NCBI GenBank assembly: GCA_009823395.1
Contig: CM020515.1
Span: 6,425,989 to 6,489,988, forward strand
Direction: 5' to 3'
DNA: 64,000 nucleotides
From: Thamnaconus septentrionalis
Lineage: Eukaryota > Chordata > Actinopteri > Tetraodontiformes > Monacanthidae
This document shows positions 45,801 through 59,700 of the stretch, piece by piece. The notes below the pieces were generated by a model. That model ran no database searches. It worked only from the letters and a program-made list of their open reading frames with translations, and had not been told where the DNA came from. Positions within the stretch are counted from its first letter, which is position 1. Each line of letters opens with the position of its first letter. A program made the position numbers and the translations under genes.

Positions 45801-48800
45801 GCAACATCCATGCTAATAGACTTAGCAGCAGTGAAGCTTCAGCCCCATACTCTTGCTTCCTGGAGGACAACGACCGGCCGCGCAAAAGCGAAGCCGACGG
45901 AAAACGCTTCAGCTAGCGAGCTCGGCAAGATGGACGCGAGACACGTCGGACCGATACCGATTGTTTTTTCTTTTTAGCGTCTCAGTCAGGAAATACGATG
46001 GCTTCAAAGTAAAGACGTAGCGAAAGGCCCCTCCCGGAGTTTCGGACCAGCCGGGTGTTATTTATTACGGCGGCGTAACCACAGAGACGCCGCTGTCAGT
46101 CTAAGCCAAATCAATACCGCGCGCTTCGCTGAGACTAATCATCCAGACAAAGCGGCTCTCTCTGTGACGGAGAATCCTCGGCGGATTCATTTAACCTGGG
46201 AATGAATGGTCTTCTCCTCCGACATTAATCACAGGTGACAGTGTCCCATAAGCGGCTTAGAACACCGACTCTCAACTGCAAATAAACAGGGTTTTTTTCA
46301 GAGAGAGACTTTGTGATTACGCTTCGGTTAAAACAAACTTTTTCCCTCTACTTTCCCTCAGTCGAAACAGAAAAAAAACAAAAAACCCCACCAGAAGTTA
46401 CCATCTTTATCAAAAACACATCAGTTCCAGGTACACAGAGCAGCATCTCGGGGCACCTAAACACAGTTTTCCATGCCGGGAGACGAGTGTCGGAAGGGTA
46501 TTTGCTGTAGAAATACCCGAGCGCGAAGTGTAAAGGAAGCAAACGGCATCTCTGGGAAGAGGAATGCGCGGCATGAGCGTTGGCACGAGGCGAAAAACAC
46601 CTTTTATCCCGAGTGTCAGGCAATAGAAGACACATCTTTAAACACGTCGCACGTTCATGTTCCTTTTGTGTTTTCGGCGCTTTTCAAAAAATGTTTCGCT
46701 GTGAAAAAAAACAAAACATTTTTGACTATGTTGAAGTGAGTTCACCTCAGCCTTGACATCCGGCAGAATGAAGATGACAACAGCTGCCGTACAAAGCCAA
46801 CCGACTCCTTGTGAAGTGAGTGATGTGAGCGCTCGGAGCAGACGAGCGCGTTTCCCTTTGAATGTGACTCGGTTACGACAAGTGAACTCGCAGTCTAATT
46901 TTCAATATCCAGCAAATGAGTTGAGTAAAGTGCCGATGTTTCATTAGATTTAACTAAATTCTGGTGGTTTTTCTTTACGGTTGCTGGACACAGTATTCCT
47001 TTTGTAATGCTGTTACGCACACATTTACCGTCTCTGCAGTGCAAAGAGATGCAGTGTTGTGAATTAGATGCATTATTCTTATCTTTTTCATGAGTTCTGA
47101 TGTAATTACGCAGTGCTGGAAAAGACAGTTTGTTGTGCCTTTAAAAAAAAAAAAAAAGAGAGAACCTGAACTCATACGGCAGCTGAGCTGACAAAGAAGT
47201 CGATGCTTTAATTAAGGTGAACCTTCCGGTACGTGTTGCAGCTTTTGAGCAATAGAGCTCTGGCACAGTTTCTTTAAGCGTGAACCCACCGTAGGGGAAA
47301 CCTCTTAAGTGTTTGTTGAACAGATCATAAAAAAAATATAACATGTTCATAAAGAAAAATATGTTTCAATATGTGAGAGCGGGGTTGAATAATAAATCCA
47401 AGGAAAAGAGTATTAACAACAACATAAGGCTGTGAAGAGGCGCCAGGCTATTAAAAACAATGCTCAACCCACTGGAGTTGCACTTCATTGTCGTGGCTTT
47501 GAGCCAAGTGGGATTGTGCGTGTTTGAGTGTTAAATTGGCAAAACGCTTGTGGTGAAACTGAGGTATGAGGACGCTATCCGTTTAATCCATACATATTAC
47601 CTGTACTGTGTACGCTGTCATTCCATTTGCACTTTAATGCTCCATTTGCACTTTAATGCTCTTTTAAGCATATTCATACCCACATGTATTCTTGTATATA
47701 GGCTGCATATTACTATCATTGATTTCTTTCAACAGATCTGTCAATGTCTGTTTGTGCAGTCGCTTGCGTCGGAATTTCTGCTTTTATTGTGCACATGAAG
47801 TGAATGTTTTAAATATTAAAATAAAAGTCTGAGGTCTGAAGAAGAAGGTAAGTGGCTACTGGATAGTTTGAGCACATTAGAGATGCAAAAGTGACTAAAC
47901 CTTGAGATTGTGCTGGTTTCAGTGCAAGTGGCGGCCTTGTGAGGCCGTGAGGACTATTGCTGTTAACACGCACATTTGTTTGCATACATTTGCTCTATTT
48001 TAATACCATTGTCGTCTCTGCCTCTCTTGCCGTGCGCCTTGAGTTCGATGTGTGTTTCCAAGATCTAAAATAATAAGCCAGCACTTTACTTTCCCCCAAC
48101 TGGGAAACTTGGCCCCATGTGCCAAATTGAAAGTGAAATTCTGTCCTCGGAGGTGGAGAGGCTGTTTTATTCATTGTTTTGCCTGTGGTGGATTGTGTTT
48201 GTGCGTTACGGAGGACGCTCTCGTCTCATCCCAAGGCCAAGGCTGAGCAACAGCAGGCTGATTCTCCGTGCGGCCGTCTTCATTCGCTCCGACGACAGCG
48301 AGGCCTCCGTTCGAAGGGGGGAGGCCATACAATGAAATCTGAAGTTAACATAGCCGAGCGCCGTGAGTGAAGCGCGTTAAATTTAAATGATGGAATCCAT
48401 TAGTGACGCGGGTGCGTGAACTCGCCGTAAAGCGCTCGCACTGCATGATTTATCCCCGCGTGAACACGCCAAGGGAAGGGTCGATAAAACCACTGTTATG
48501 GACTCTACTCCCCCCACCCCCCCCACCCAGTCTCTCTCCTCCTCAGTGCTGTTCAGTGAGAAACATTACGGCAGTGATACCAAACCCTCCGCAGGTTCAT
48601 GAGCTGCATTAGCACAGCGGCAGACGTCCATCACGCTGCAGCCCCTTCAGGTAAATGAAGCTGGAGGTGCTGCATCTTTTAGGAGGCCGTTTCCCAACTA
48701 CACACACACACAGATACATTCACTCACACACACACACACAAACTCATAGACTCACACATACACAGACACACTCAATTGCACACACAGATACACACATAGA

Positions 48801-51800
48801 CACATTCTCTGTTGACGCCATAGAAATGTATTTTGTTGCCATTTGCTCTCTCAGTCCCTCTCTCCTCCCCTGCCCCCCGGTCCCCCTTCTATTTCCTCCT
48901 TCACTCCCTGTCCCTCCCTCAGTCCAGTCTTGGCCGGGACAACATTAATATCGTAAAACCTCTCAACAGGTAGTTGCTGCATGATTCACACTCCGTTTGA
49001 GAATAAACCTGTCAGCCATCATAAAGGCATCCAGAGCCATTCCTGCTTGTCATTATGGGCAGACAGGACAAAGGGCGTGTTTAGACTGCCAGCCAAAATC
49101 CGTTTTTAACCCATCCAGATTGAAACCGGATCTCTCTTTTGTAGTCTGAACTGTCGCAAATCAGATGAAATCTGATTTTTGCATAACGGATTGAAACCAC
49201 CTTAAGGAGGCATTTGGACAGTAGCGTCTCAGTGTGAACAGCTCCAAACACACCGATGGGTTTTGACTGTCCCTGAAAATCGGATTTGAGAAGGAATCGG
49301 ATTTGAATCCGATTCGCCCGCAGTCTGAACGCAGCCAAAAGGGGGCAAAAACAATGAATAGATAAACAAGTGAGGGTTTCCCACTCTAGACTGGAATGAA
49401 CGTCTCCTACCGGGCGCCACCTGCTGACCCTGTCCAACCCCGGGGCCCACGTTGTCCACGCTGAGTCTCTGCAGCACCTGCAGCGAAGCCGACTTGAGAC
49501 GCGTGCTCAGATCGTCATCGTAGTCCCTCGGGCGCGACAGGAGAGCTTCCAGTGTGGCCAGAGCCCGACCTGCCAGGAGGGCCTCGCCGGTGCAAACCGC
49601 CTTCTGCAAGTCAGACGGAGAGACGAGTCAGACGCGAGCCCCCAAAAGCCGCGTTCATTTAGCGCATTTACGCGGCCAAAGAGAGATAAGAGGCGCCGCG
49701 CGATTTCAGCCGTCAGTTGTTTCCCACTAAAAAGCGTAGACACGGTTGAGGGCGGATGTGCCTTTTAAATTTTAAACCTTGGCGAAAGGTAAAAAGGCTT
49801 CTTCTCATCTGAGCGCGCCAGGCTTTCATTCCTTTTCTTGCCACCACCACTGAGGCTCTTCCTACATGCATGTCAGGCGGTGCTTATTATTCCCGCCTGC
49901 AGTATCGTGCACCATGCGGCGGAAACATTTTTTTCAAGAGGACTGATTTTTTTATGCTTCCTGTTTCCATATCACAGTTCAAAAATTTGGGGTCACTGAC
50001 CCATTTCTGCATTGGACTCCATTATAACTAGCCTGATGAAACAATGATCTTCAATGCTCTGAACAGCTTAGTGTTTAACCAGAGAGCTACCATCATATAT
50101 CACATTATTGTTACACTTAAACTCTAGGTGTTTTTTTACATGCTGAAAGTAGATTGTTTCATGAAGCTGCTTATAATGGATTTCAATCAGTCAGTGTCCC
50201 AAACTTTTGAACGGTCGTGTACATTTCTGCTAGTTCTAGGTTTTTACTTTCGGTCTCTACTTTGTGCAGCCCTCCATCGACCCTTCCATCGACCCCTCCA
50301 TCCATTTTCCGTCAGGGCATCATTATGCACGCCTGAGGGAGCCTGAATCAGCGGCCTTGGGGGGGGGGTGAAGACCCAGGAAAAGTCGGCGGTTTTATCG
50401 CAGGGCCAAATATTACATTTGCCAACTGGCCAGTTCAGAGATACCAATTAGCCTGACGTGCACGAGCGCTTCAGATCGTCTGGCGAGAGTTTTCTGCTTC
50501 TTCCTCCGGTCGTTTAATTGTTCTTTGTGTTCACTCGGTAAAAACCGGCGTCTCTGTGTTCTCACCAAAAGCATCAGCGTGACGGTCGGGTGCTTTTCAA
50601 TCAGACTCGGCAGCTCCTCAGTTTCGGCATCGGTCACCGGGTCCTGCCTTCCGTCAGCGCCGCCTGCCTGCACCTTGCATTCATTCCAGCGTTCACTCAG
50701 GAGTTAAAAGGGAATGGGGAAAACCTCCGAGGCAACCCACCCAGTCCGGTGCAGTAAAATCAATTAGAGCGGGCGCGGTGCTTTTAAATCAGAAGGGAGA
50801 AATTATTTATAAGGAGCCGCCATCGACTTCTCACCGCCGTCTGCTCGCCGGCCTTGATCAACCAAAGCTCCAAGACCGTCGATCCAAACTTGTCCGCCAG
50901 CTCAGGGTACCGCCAGACCAAGTGGAGGAGCGCCGGGTGGTGAAAGTAGAGGGAGGAAAAGTTCTGGCAGGATGACATGGCCTTGCTGACGCAGTTCAGA
51001 GAGGCCTTGGATAGGTCGACACGGGGAAAATGAATCAGTTCTGACGAACTAACACATAGGAAATAAAGACACCTGTGAACATCATCAATTAAAGAAGCGT
51101 TTTAGCAGCTTTTAGCAGGACGTGTCAAATAAGCAATTCCTTTTTTATGTTTACAGATAAATACTGCTGAACAAAAAAATCAGATCTGACGCATCGAAAG
51201 AGGAAATAAATATTTTTGCCGCACATTATTTGGTGTGTGAGTATTTGGAAAGAGGCAGATGAGAGTTCCAGTTAATATTCTCTGCCATTGAATTAGAACA
51301 AAAACATAATTTGCTGGTACGGACGTGGTAATAGTTGCTGTCACATTACTGTAGCGGCGTGAACTAAAACTTACAAGCAAAGGACGGAATTGAAAAAAAA
51401 ACAAAACATGAAGCGTATGAACTTTTAATTTTCCGACGAAAAAAACAACAAACTGAAAAGGTGAACAAAAACTGAAGGAAAGCCGAGAAAGTTAGATAGA
51501 AATTAAAGATTCATTTAAAGCCTCTGTCTCAGCAGGTCTCTGTCTGGTCTTACACATAAAAAGATGTTGCAGACATGAATCTTTTCACTTGCATGCATGC
51601 AATGCATGACAGGCAGAATGGCCTTAATGAGAGTTTTACCTCATCCAGGTCAGGGCTCTTGTCCTGTGTGGCCGCCAGCAGGTAGAGGGCAGAGCGGAGC
51701 ACAAAGCGGGGCGGCAGGCAGTCGCCCTGCTCCTGCACCGAGCGCAGCAGGCAGGCCACGCTGGAGAACACCGTCTGGTCTGAGAGGGGCCTGCGCAGAG

Positions 51801-53683
51801 GAACAGGCAACAGCCGCGCTCGCATCAAAGGCAGTGGCAGAGGCTGCAGACACCGACGCCGCTGCAGCGCCTCAAAGACAGCGCACGGGTGGGCCGCGCA
51901 CCAGCAGCAGACATTAGCGCCGGTTGCGGCCGTGATGTCACGTGCACGCTTTGCGATCTGTCGGATCAAACGCGCACGTACTTCGCCGACCACAAACGAG
52001 TGCGGCCCCACTTTGCGACTCTTAGGAAACGACTCTTGTTAATCTCGGCGAGACCGCGGCGGCTCGAAGCTTTCATTTCCTACTCGGCGGGTGGGGTTGG
52101 TTGGGGGTGTTGGGGTTAATGCATAGCCAGGCTTTCATGGAAGGACAGATTAAAACTTTCCAAAGAAGCCCCGTGGAGCTCTGAGGTTGTGAAATATGTG
52201 ACTAAAAGCTTTTGAGAAAAGTTCCAGCGGGCAAAGTGCAGAGTCAGTTCGCTTTCTTAATGGAGGTGGATTTATGTCCAGATTCGGGTTCATTGTTGTG
52301 ATGTTTCTCAGGTTACCAAAGTTTAGTCAGTTGCAATTAACACACAGGCCTATTTTTGTCCATTGCACTTTGCCCGTTTTGCCAAATATGACTTATAACT
52401 CCTGCAGAAATCATTTTTTTTACTGTGTTCATGGCTACTTTAGCAAGAGTTTAAGAACACCTGTATTTAACCAGGCAGAGGACGTCGAAAAGTTTGCGCA
52501 GCAGCTCAGGAAGCAGCACAAAAAAAAAAAAGGGAAAGGCGCATGTTTTGTCATTTTTAATGCTGTCGCTTTATAGATAATTTTAATAACAATTTTGTTG
52601 TCCTGAAACCCAGCATTTGCCTCCTTTACAGTTTCAAAGCCTGTCAGAGCTTTGGCTGAGCTTATTCTTTGCCTTTATGTTATTTATGCATGCACACTTA
52701 GTGCTTCCTCAAGGCAGGACGGTCTGTCTGTCTGTCTGTCTTGAAACGAGGATTAGTCATCTCTGTAAGGCACGCTGCACAAACGCTGACGTGTACGAAC
52801 GAAAGGCAGCGGACAGCTGACCAAAATCTTGGCTCGCCGGCTGACACGAGAAAGTGTATGACGGAGGGAGAAAATTGACGAATGGAGCGGAAAGACAAGG
52901 ACAAGTTGTCACGTGTGGCCTCCGGTGTAGGCGTCTGCATGCAGTCGAGAAACTAGCCGAAATTGGGCTCCGATGAAAATGTGTTCAATTTGCCAAAAGC
53001 CAAAGTCTATGTGTCAGAGACAGTTAAAAAAAAAAAAATAGTATCGATTTCAAAAGAAATGTTTGAAGTCTGCGATTTTTATCTGACAGCTTGAGCTTGC
53101 CGAGTGACTGGAGAAGAAGAAAAAAATTCTCCCCTTTTTCGGATTTTTGTCGAGCAAATGGATGCCGCTGCGTGAGACAGAACTCGCTGCTGCCGAATCA
53201 CACTGTGCTCTTTAAAAAAGAATAAAGACAGTCGCAGGCGCTTAGGCTCTGGATCAGCAGAATATCCCTTTTCACTGACTGGAAAATTTAGAGGTTAAAA
53301 CTACTTTCTGGGAAGAAATAGCTCAGCGCATTAGGCGTTTTTAGTGGCAATTTTAAAATTTGCCGCAGACATTATCCCTGCAGTAGCGCAGCGACGCTCA
53401 TCATGTCTTCTAACACTTCGACAGTTGTTTTTCTCCTCTGTATCCTGTTAGAATAGAATAGCGTGCCTTTATTAATCCCACTTTGGGGCAAATTTACATA
53501 ATTACAGCATCAATAGTGCAAAGAGAAGAAATATTATATTAATTTAAAAGAAATAAAGACATAAAATGGAATGAGATGAAACATTTCTCGGGCGAGAAAG
53601 GGAAAAAAAAAAGGATATTTATTGACTTGTTGATGAGCCTTAAAAGGAATCCGAAAAGAAGCTGGACCTTTAAAGGGACTGAG

Positions 53684-53729
<46 letters not shown>

Positions 53730-56700
53730 CATACATACATACATATATATATAAAACAAAAACAAAAAAAACAGTTTTCCTTGTGATTTTAGTCGTGCAG
53801 GGCGTCAGGTCTGACTTCTAAATAAATCATTTTCCTCTGCTGTTTCACATCAGCGCATTTCAACTCTGCGCTGGCTGCTCTCACCTGTCTCCGTGCCGAT
53901 GGGCCAGGTGCAGCACCGTGAGCAGGCAGTACTGGGTGGCTCTCGCCCCTTGGTACTCGCACAGCTGGGGCCCGGGCGCCTCGCACAACAGCACGGGCCA
54001 GTCGCACGGCCGGTAGCACATGGACGGAAGGTTGTACAGCAGCAGAGCCTCTGCCTCTTCCACGTCTGGCGGGGGGAGGAGAGAAAGACCAAGAGGGAGT
54101 TTTGATCATCCACGTGATAGAACACAATAATGAAAAAAAATATATATACAACAGGAGGCCAAAGAAATATTATGAGTTGTATGATTCGGTTTTAAACGAA
54201 ACATGTAGGACATCTGCGCTCTTGTTTCAGCGGTAAACAAAAACTTCGTTCAATCACTTTTTTTTTTTGTTTAAGATTGCGATCCACTCACAAGCAGGCT
54301 GCTCGCATCAAATATTCACAACGATCTCCGAAATTCCATATTAAGAGGAAAGCAAAAGATGTTTCCTACATGTACAAATGAGGCCCCAAAAGAATAGGAT
54401 GTGGCGCCACGGCGCTTTAATGAGCGGGAACGAGGAAGGGAGAGCGAGGCGGACTGGGAGAGGTCGGCAAAACGGGCGATGCGGGACGGTCAAAAGGGCA
54501 ATTAGCGCCCCCTGTGACCAGGGAGGACCGAGGGACTGCGGCGTCCTCCAAGATGACACAGGCAAACAGCAAACAAACAAAACTGAAAGAATCCGTCTGC
54601 AAGAGGGAAGACAGCAGACGAAAGTAGCGGGGAGATATAAAGCATAAAGGGATTTTTTCTCCCTTTCTTTCTTTTTTTTTTACCCTGCAATAGCTAAAAG
54701 ACAAGCGCTGCTCATATCTGCACAGTCCCCGTCCCTGGGCTGCCTTCAGGGAGCCGGAGCGAGATGCGAGGAAAGGAGAGACTGAAAATGAGATGCAGCG
54801 TATAAAGAGTGGGAATATGAAGAGAGAGAGAGAGAGAAAGAGATAGAGGGAGTGAGGAGAAACTGCAAAGAGGGTCATTGAAACGTGGTGGCGAATAGCA
54901 AAAGGGAAGCTGCTGCTCGGTGGAGATGAACGGGGGGGATGTTGGGGTGGAAAAGGGAGAAGTTATTCCACATTTAAATGGGAAGGGGGAGTGTGCGAGG
55001 AGGTCTGGGGAGGTAACGAAAGACAAGGGGGGAGACCAACTGCCGGCCATAACGAGCCCCCAAGAGCCCGCGGGGAGTCCGGAAGGAGAGGGAACTGCTC
55101 AGATAAATAGAGGCAGGGGACGGGGAAAAGATCGAGCCTAGCGACTTGCAGGAGGCTGCTGATGGTGGGCTCGGTGGTCCGAGGTGGAGACAGGGGGAGA
55201 GAGAGAGCAAGAGAGCAAGAGAGCGAGAGAGAGAGAGAGAGAGAGAGCGGCGGCGAGAGCATTGTTTGGAAATGAGAGGTAGCTGGGCGAGCGGGCGCGA
55301 GTACAGCTCGTAGCCTCCAGGGGGCCCGGCGGGGAAAAGAATAGCAGGCCGTCTCCCGAGGCCCAGGGAAGGAGGACGTTTGGGGGTGTGTGTGGTGAGG
55401 GTGAGGAACAGCAGATGGGAGGGAGACAACAGGAAGGGGGAGCGAGGGGGGGGGGGCACACCAGAACGCCGCCACGCGTCGCCTGCTGTTCACGGTTTGA
55501 TCAACAGGAAAGAACAGACGACAGTGATTTGAAAAAGAAAAAGGCACCCAAGAACAGCTTGGATGCAGCTGGAGTCGCTCCGTTTTCGACTCCGGAAAAC
55601 TCAGCCGTCTTTGATGACCTCCAACAGACGACGTAATGATGACAAAAATATAATATAAAATAAATTGTTTTTATTTATTCATTTATAAAATAAATAAATG
55701 AATAAATAAAAACGATAAGAGAGGACCGTGAGCTGCCTCGAGGTGATGATGATGGTGATGATTGTGATGATGAAGATAGTGATAATGGTGAGGATGCTGA
55801 TGGTGGTGATGATGATGATGTTGATGATGGTGGTAATGATGATGATGATGATGGTGATAATGGTGATGAAGACAGTGATGATTGTGATGATGATGATGAT
55901 GATGGTGGTGGTGATAATGAAGATAGTGATGATGATGATGAGGATGCTGATGGTGGTGGTGAGGATGATGATGATGATGATGATGGTGATGGTAATGATG
56001 ATGGTGGTGATGATGATGATGATATTGATGAAGGATGACGGTGATGATGATGTGAGTGTTCCCACGGCGGCAGCTTCATACAAAACTGGATGGAACATTT
56101 GGAGATCAACATAAAAATGGCATGGAAGGTTTTTCTCCTCTGTGGGTGACGTTGCTTGGTTTCACTCCAGAGTTCCATTTGAACATCACGGCGCTCGGCG
56201 GGCAATGCTGCTGTGCTATTGCCTCTCCTTGCACCTCCATCATCACCTTTTCCTTCTTAGTATTATCTCTCAATCATAATTTGCTGAGCTTGCTGGCCTG
56301 GTGTCCGAAAAAGGGTCCCAAAGGATCTCTTGGTGCCCCCTGCTGTGCAGATGGTGTTAGTTGACGTTTATTTGGACCTTAGAATTTGACCTCCAGGCGC
56401 CTTTAAGACAGCCGGGCTCTTTCTTCCTCAAAACCAGACCACATTTAATCAAAACCGGCTTTTCCGTCATCCTTCTCCATCTGACAAACAGGTAAACAGC
56501 TGGCTGGAAAACACGAGCGCGGCGGCGGGCACGACGCACCGCAAAACCGTACTTTTGAAGCAGTGAGCACGCCGCAGAAATTGGAAAAGGTGCAACTCAA
56601 AATAGAAAAAGAAAAAAAAAAAGAAGAAAAAGTTGGAGGCTGGCGCTGAAACAGATAAGGGTGATGAAAGCAGGGGAAATGTTGACAGACGGAGAACAGA

Positions 56701-59700
56701 ACATGAAAGTGGGGTAGCGCCGAAGACGCCGTTATTCACGTCCGAGAAAACACACGTAAACAAGTGCAGACGCCGCCGCCGCCGCTCTTATATCCCATTA
56801 CCTGATAAAATGACTCTCTTCCCATCGTATCTCCGGGGAACGACTGCGAAAAACATGTTCAGCAGCAGCAGCGGCAGCTTTTCCTTTAATTGGAAAATGC
56901 CACCTGTGCTGTCATAATGTGCTCTGACATTTAAGAGATTAGCCATCAGCTTTTTTTTTTCCTTCCCCTCCCCTCAGGTTCAAAACATCCACTTCAGTTC
57001 AAGTTTACACTAACAACAACTGGGTCCATTTCTTTTATTTTCCTGCATAATAGAACGGAGAGCAAAGCCCTCCTGAGTCTTGACTGGAAATCAGCTTGAT
57101 GTTGGTTCGTCCGGCATCGGGTCGATATTTGTGTTTCATAAAGGGACGCTGCACTTTGTTTGTTCAAGAAACCTTTCAAGTTCAACTGGAATTGAATTGC
57201 AAACACACAGAAAAAAGATCAAGATAAGACGCTTGTGCTTGTTAATGACCTTGTTTGAGAAAATCATGCTGTGCAGTATGTACTGAGACTGTATGTAGAC
57301 AGTCAGACCTTAGAGAAGGTCAAATTAATCTAAATGTTATAGTGTGTTTTCATGCATTCTGAAATTCCTCCCCAGCGTCAAATACCACTAACGTCTTCCG
57401 AATATCTCTTGACATTATAAATCAGATTAAAAAACAGTGAGGTCAGAATATCTGAAACCGCCTCTCACAGGAGAGAGAAGCACTTCCATCTTCTTCAGCC
57501 TCCACCAAACACCTCAGCGGTGTTTGCAGCAGGGCCGCGTGCAAGTCGACTGTCTGTGAGAGGCTGCGAGCGAGCGAGCTTTTTTTGCGTACCTTGCTGA
57601 CAGGCGCCCGAAGCCTGGTCCGGCTGGGAGAGCAGACACACGCTGAGTTTCTGCAGGAAGCCGCTGCAGGACGCATTCAGGCCCAGGTTCCTTCAACAGA
57701 AAGACAAAAGGGCGAGAGGGAGGTGAGTGTGAGATAAGTACAGGTATTAGAAAATGGATGTATGTCACATGGTGTTGTTTTTGCATCGCATTTATGCAGT
57801 GGCGGGCCGTCAGGGTAGCAAGTCCTTCTCTGCTGGCCTAACCATACTTAGAAAAAGCACATTTACCCATAAATATGCTAATAAAGTTACTGTCCATAGT
57901 CTGTTCTTTTCACGTCGTATAATATCCATATACTGGATGTGTTGTCGTATATTACGGTAGAGTTTTTATGCAATCATATTTCAGCTAGCTTGTGTTGCCA
58001 GGTGCCATGAAATCTGCCTTAGGCCAGCAGAACCGACATAGCAGGCTCCTGCCCGCTGTAAATGAACGGACCTCAGTTAGCTGCAATAGCCAATCAGAGC
58101 TCGAGTCTGTAGCTGTGTTTCCATTACCCTTAGAATTGCGAAAAATTTAAATATCGCTGTAAAAAACTGGTAATGTAAACGCCTAAATTTCGAAAAAACG
58201 TACCGTAACCGACGTATTGATAGAGACGTCTATCAATACGTCTCTGTCAATACATCTACATCAATACGTCTAATGGAAACAAGTTTTTCGCATTTCCGCG
58301 TCACCGGACATGACGTACGGGGGTCACATGACCATTCACATCAAGTAAAAACATTGCGTTATGTTTGGACGGAGGAGGAGACGGATTATTTTATTATATT
58401 TACAAGTAATCAGAGAGAAAAATATAACAACCATTCTTGACAGCAAACAAACGTAAACAAAAACAAACAAAGGCAAACGTAACTCTCGTAAATCTCGCGA
58501 GAAGAGATTTGACGATAAATTACGGCTCATGCGTTTCACACCATTCAACGGAAACACCAGCAAATCGCAACTGTACTTCAAATCAACTACAAAAAACTGT
58601 AATGGAAACGCAGCTCATGATGCCGAGGCCAGCTAGCCTAGGCGTGAAATGCACGGCCCGCAGTAAATAACTAATAAAGGACTATCTCAGCTTATGTTAT
58701 CTTAATCTATCTTATTTTTTCTTATCCTAACCAACTACTGCACAAAAGGGGAAAAAACAGGAGGCAAGACTCGCACAGACACACAAGGAAGAGCGCCTCG
58801 GTGGAAATAAGCGAAGGCGGTGACTCAGAGCTGACGGTCATGTGACGCCATCTCGCTCGTCCACATGCTCCCGCGGCAAGCGATAACGAGGACTGCACAT
58901 TTTCTTTCCCCGAGCCTGCACGGGTTAATGCACAGCAGCCCCGTATTAATTGCTCCGTGTGCGTGCGTGCGTGCGCTTCCTCAGGTTATCCCATTACGGC
59001 ATAAAGTACCTGTTCCCTGCACAGAGGAGGCCTTTATGTTCCAGAGCCAGCCTGTAGAAACCGGAGGACGCTGGAGGGGAGAGGGAAGGAAGAGCAGGAT
59101 GAGAAGGCGGTGAGGAGGAGCTGCACTGCCAACAGATACTATTTATACGGGGGGGCAAAAAAAAACAAAAAACAAAAATAACATTTTCGCAGCAGCGGTG
59201 AGACGTTCGACGCGACGGCCAAAGGGCGAAAAGCAACAACAACAAAAAAGTTGGCAGCTCGTGAAAGACGAGACGCACAGAGAAGACGTGGCGACGACCA
59301 ACAACGCCCCCTGCTTCCATATGACTGCTTTCAAGATTCTATTATTAGTTAAAATACACACACATGGGCTAGAAAATGTTTTATTTTATTATTTTAGTGC
59401 TGGAATGCAGGGAGATAGATGTGGCTGCTTGTAATAAGGTGGTACTTATTCATATTGAGTTGAATTCCAGTGAATAAATGAATAAATGAATGACTGGCCA
59501 CCGCATGGGTACAATACTCTACAAGCAGCACAGGCACCACCACCGCCACCGACCTGAAGTGCTACACACTCAAAAATACATTTGCCAAATAAGCATCTAG
59601 GCCAGAGGTGTCAAACTCAAAATACATATGGACCCAAACAAGTTTTGCTTCAGCAATGAATATGGAACAAGCGAAGTGTAATGCTATACAATAAATAACT

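Larger units (their letters stand above)
43451..49410. other. 6.0-kb MEI1 intron
   Basis: Contains (GA)n at 44668-44689, a retroposon tail at 45554-45650, a short duplicated 'tccatttgcactttaatgct' near 47624-47660, an imperfect (CA)n array at 48701-48804 and a MITE at 49073-49336. No exon was seen; the phase of the flanking exons requires none. Confidence 0.6.
51791..53884. other. 2.1-kb MEI1 intron
   Basis: CpG-containing near exon f, then AT-rich. It holds the dispersed repeat at 53445-53600 and a TA/CATA array at 53686-53753. No exon was seen. Confidence 0.6.
54066..57592. other. 3.5-kb MEI1 intron
   Basis: Unusually biased sequence: a purine-rich plus strand at about 54640-55480 with (GA)n at 55197-55248, then a 310-bp GAT array at 55744-56052. 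No exon was seen. Confidence 0.65.

Noticed and set aside
54963..55547. 194-codon minus-strand Pro/Ser/Leu-rich frame
   Set aside because: Lies in the purine-rich tract; composition reflects CT-rich complement, with no splice phase link to neighbouring exons.
55675..56205. Long Ser-, Ile/Thr- or Met/Val-rich frames
   Set aside because: Artefacts of the GAT array.
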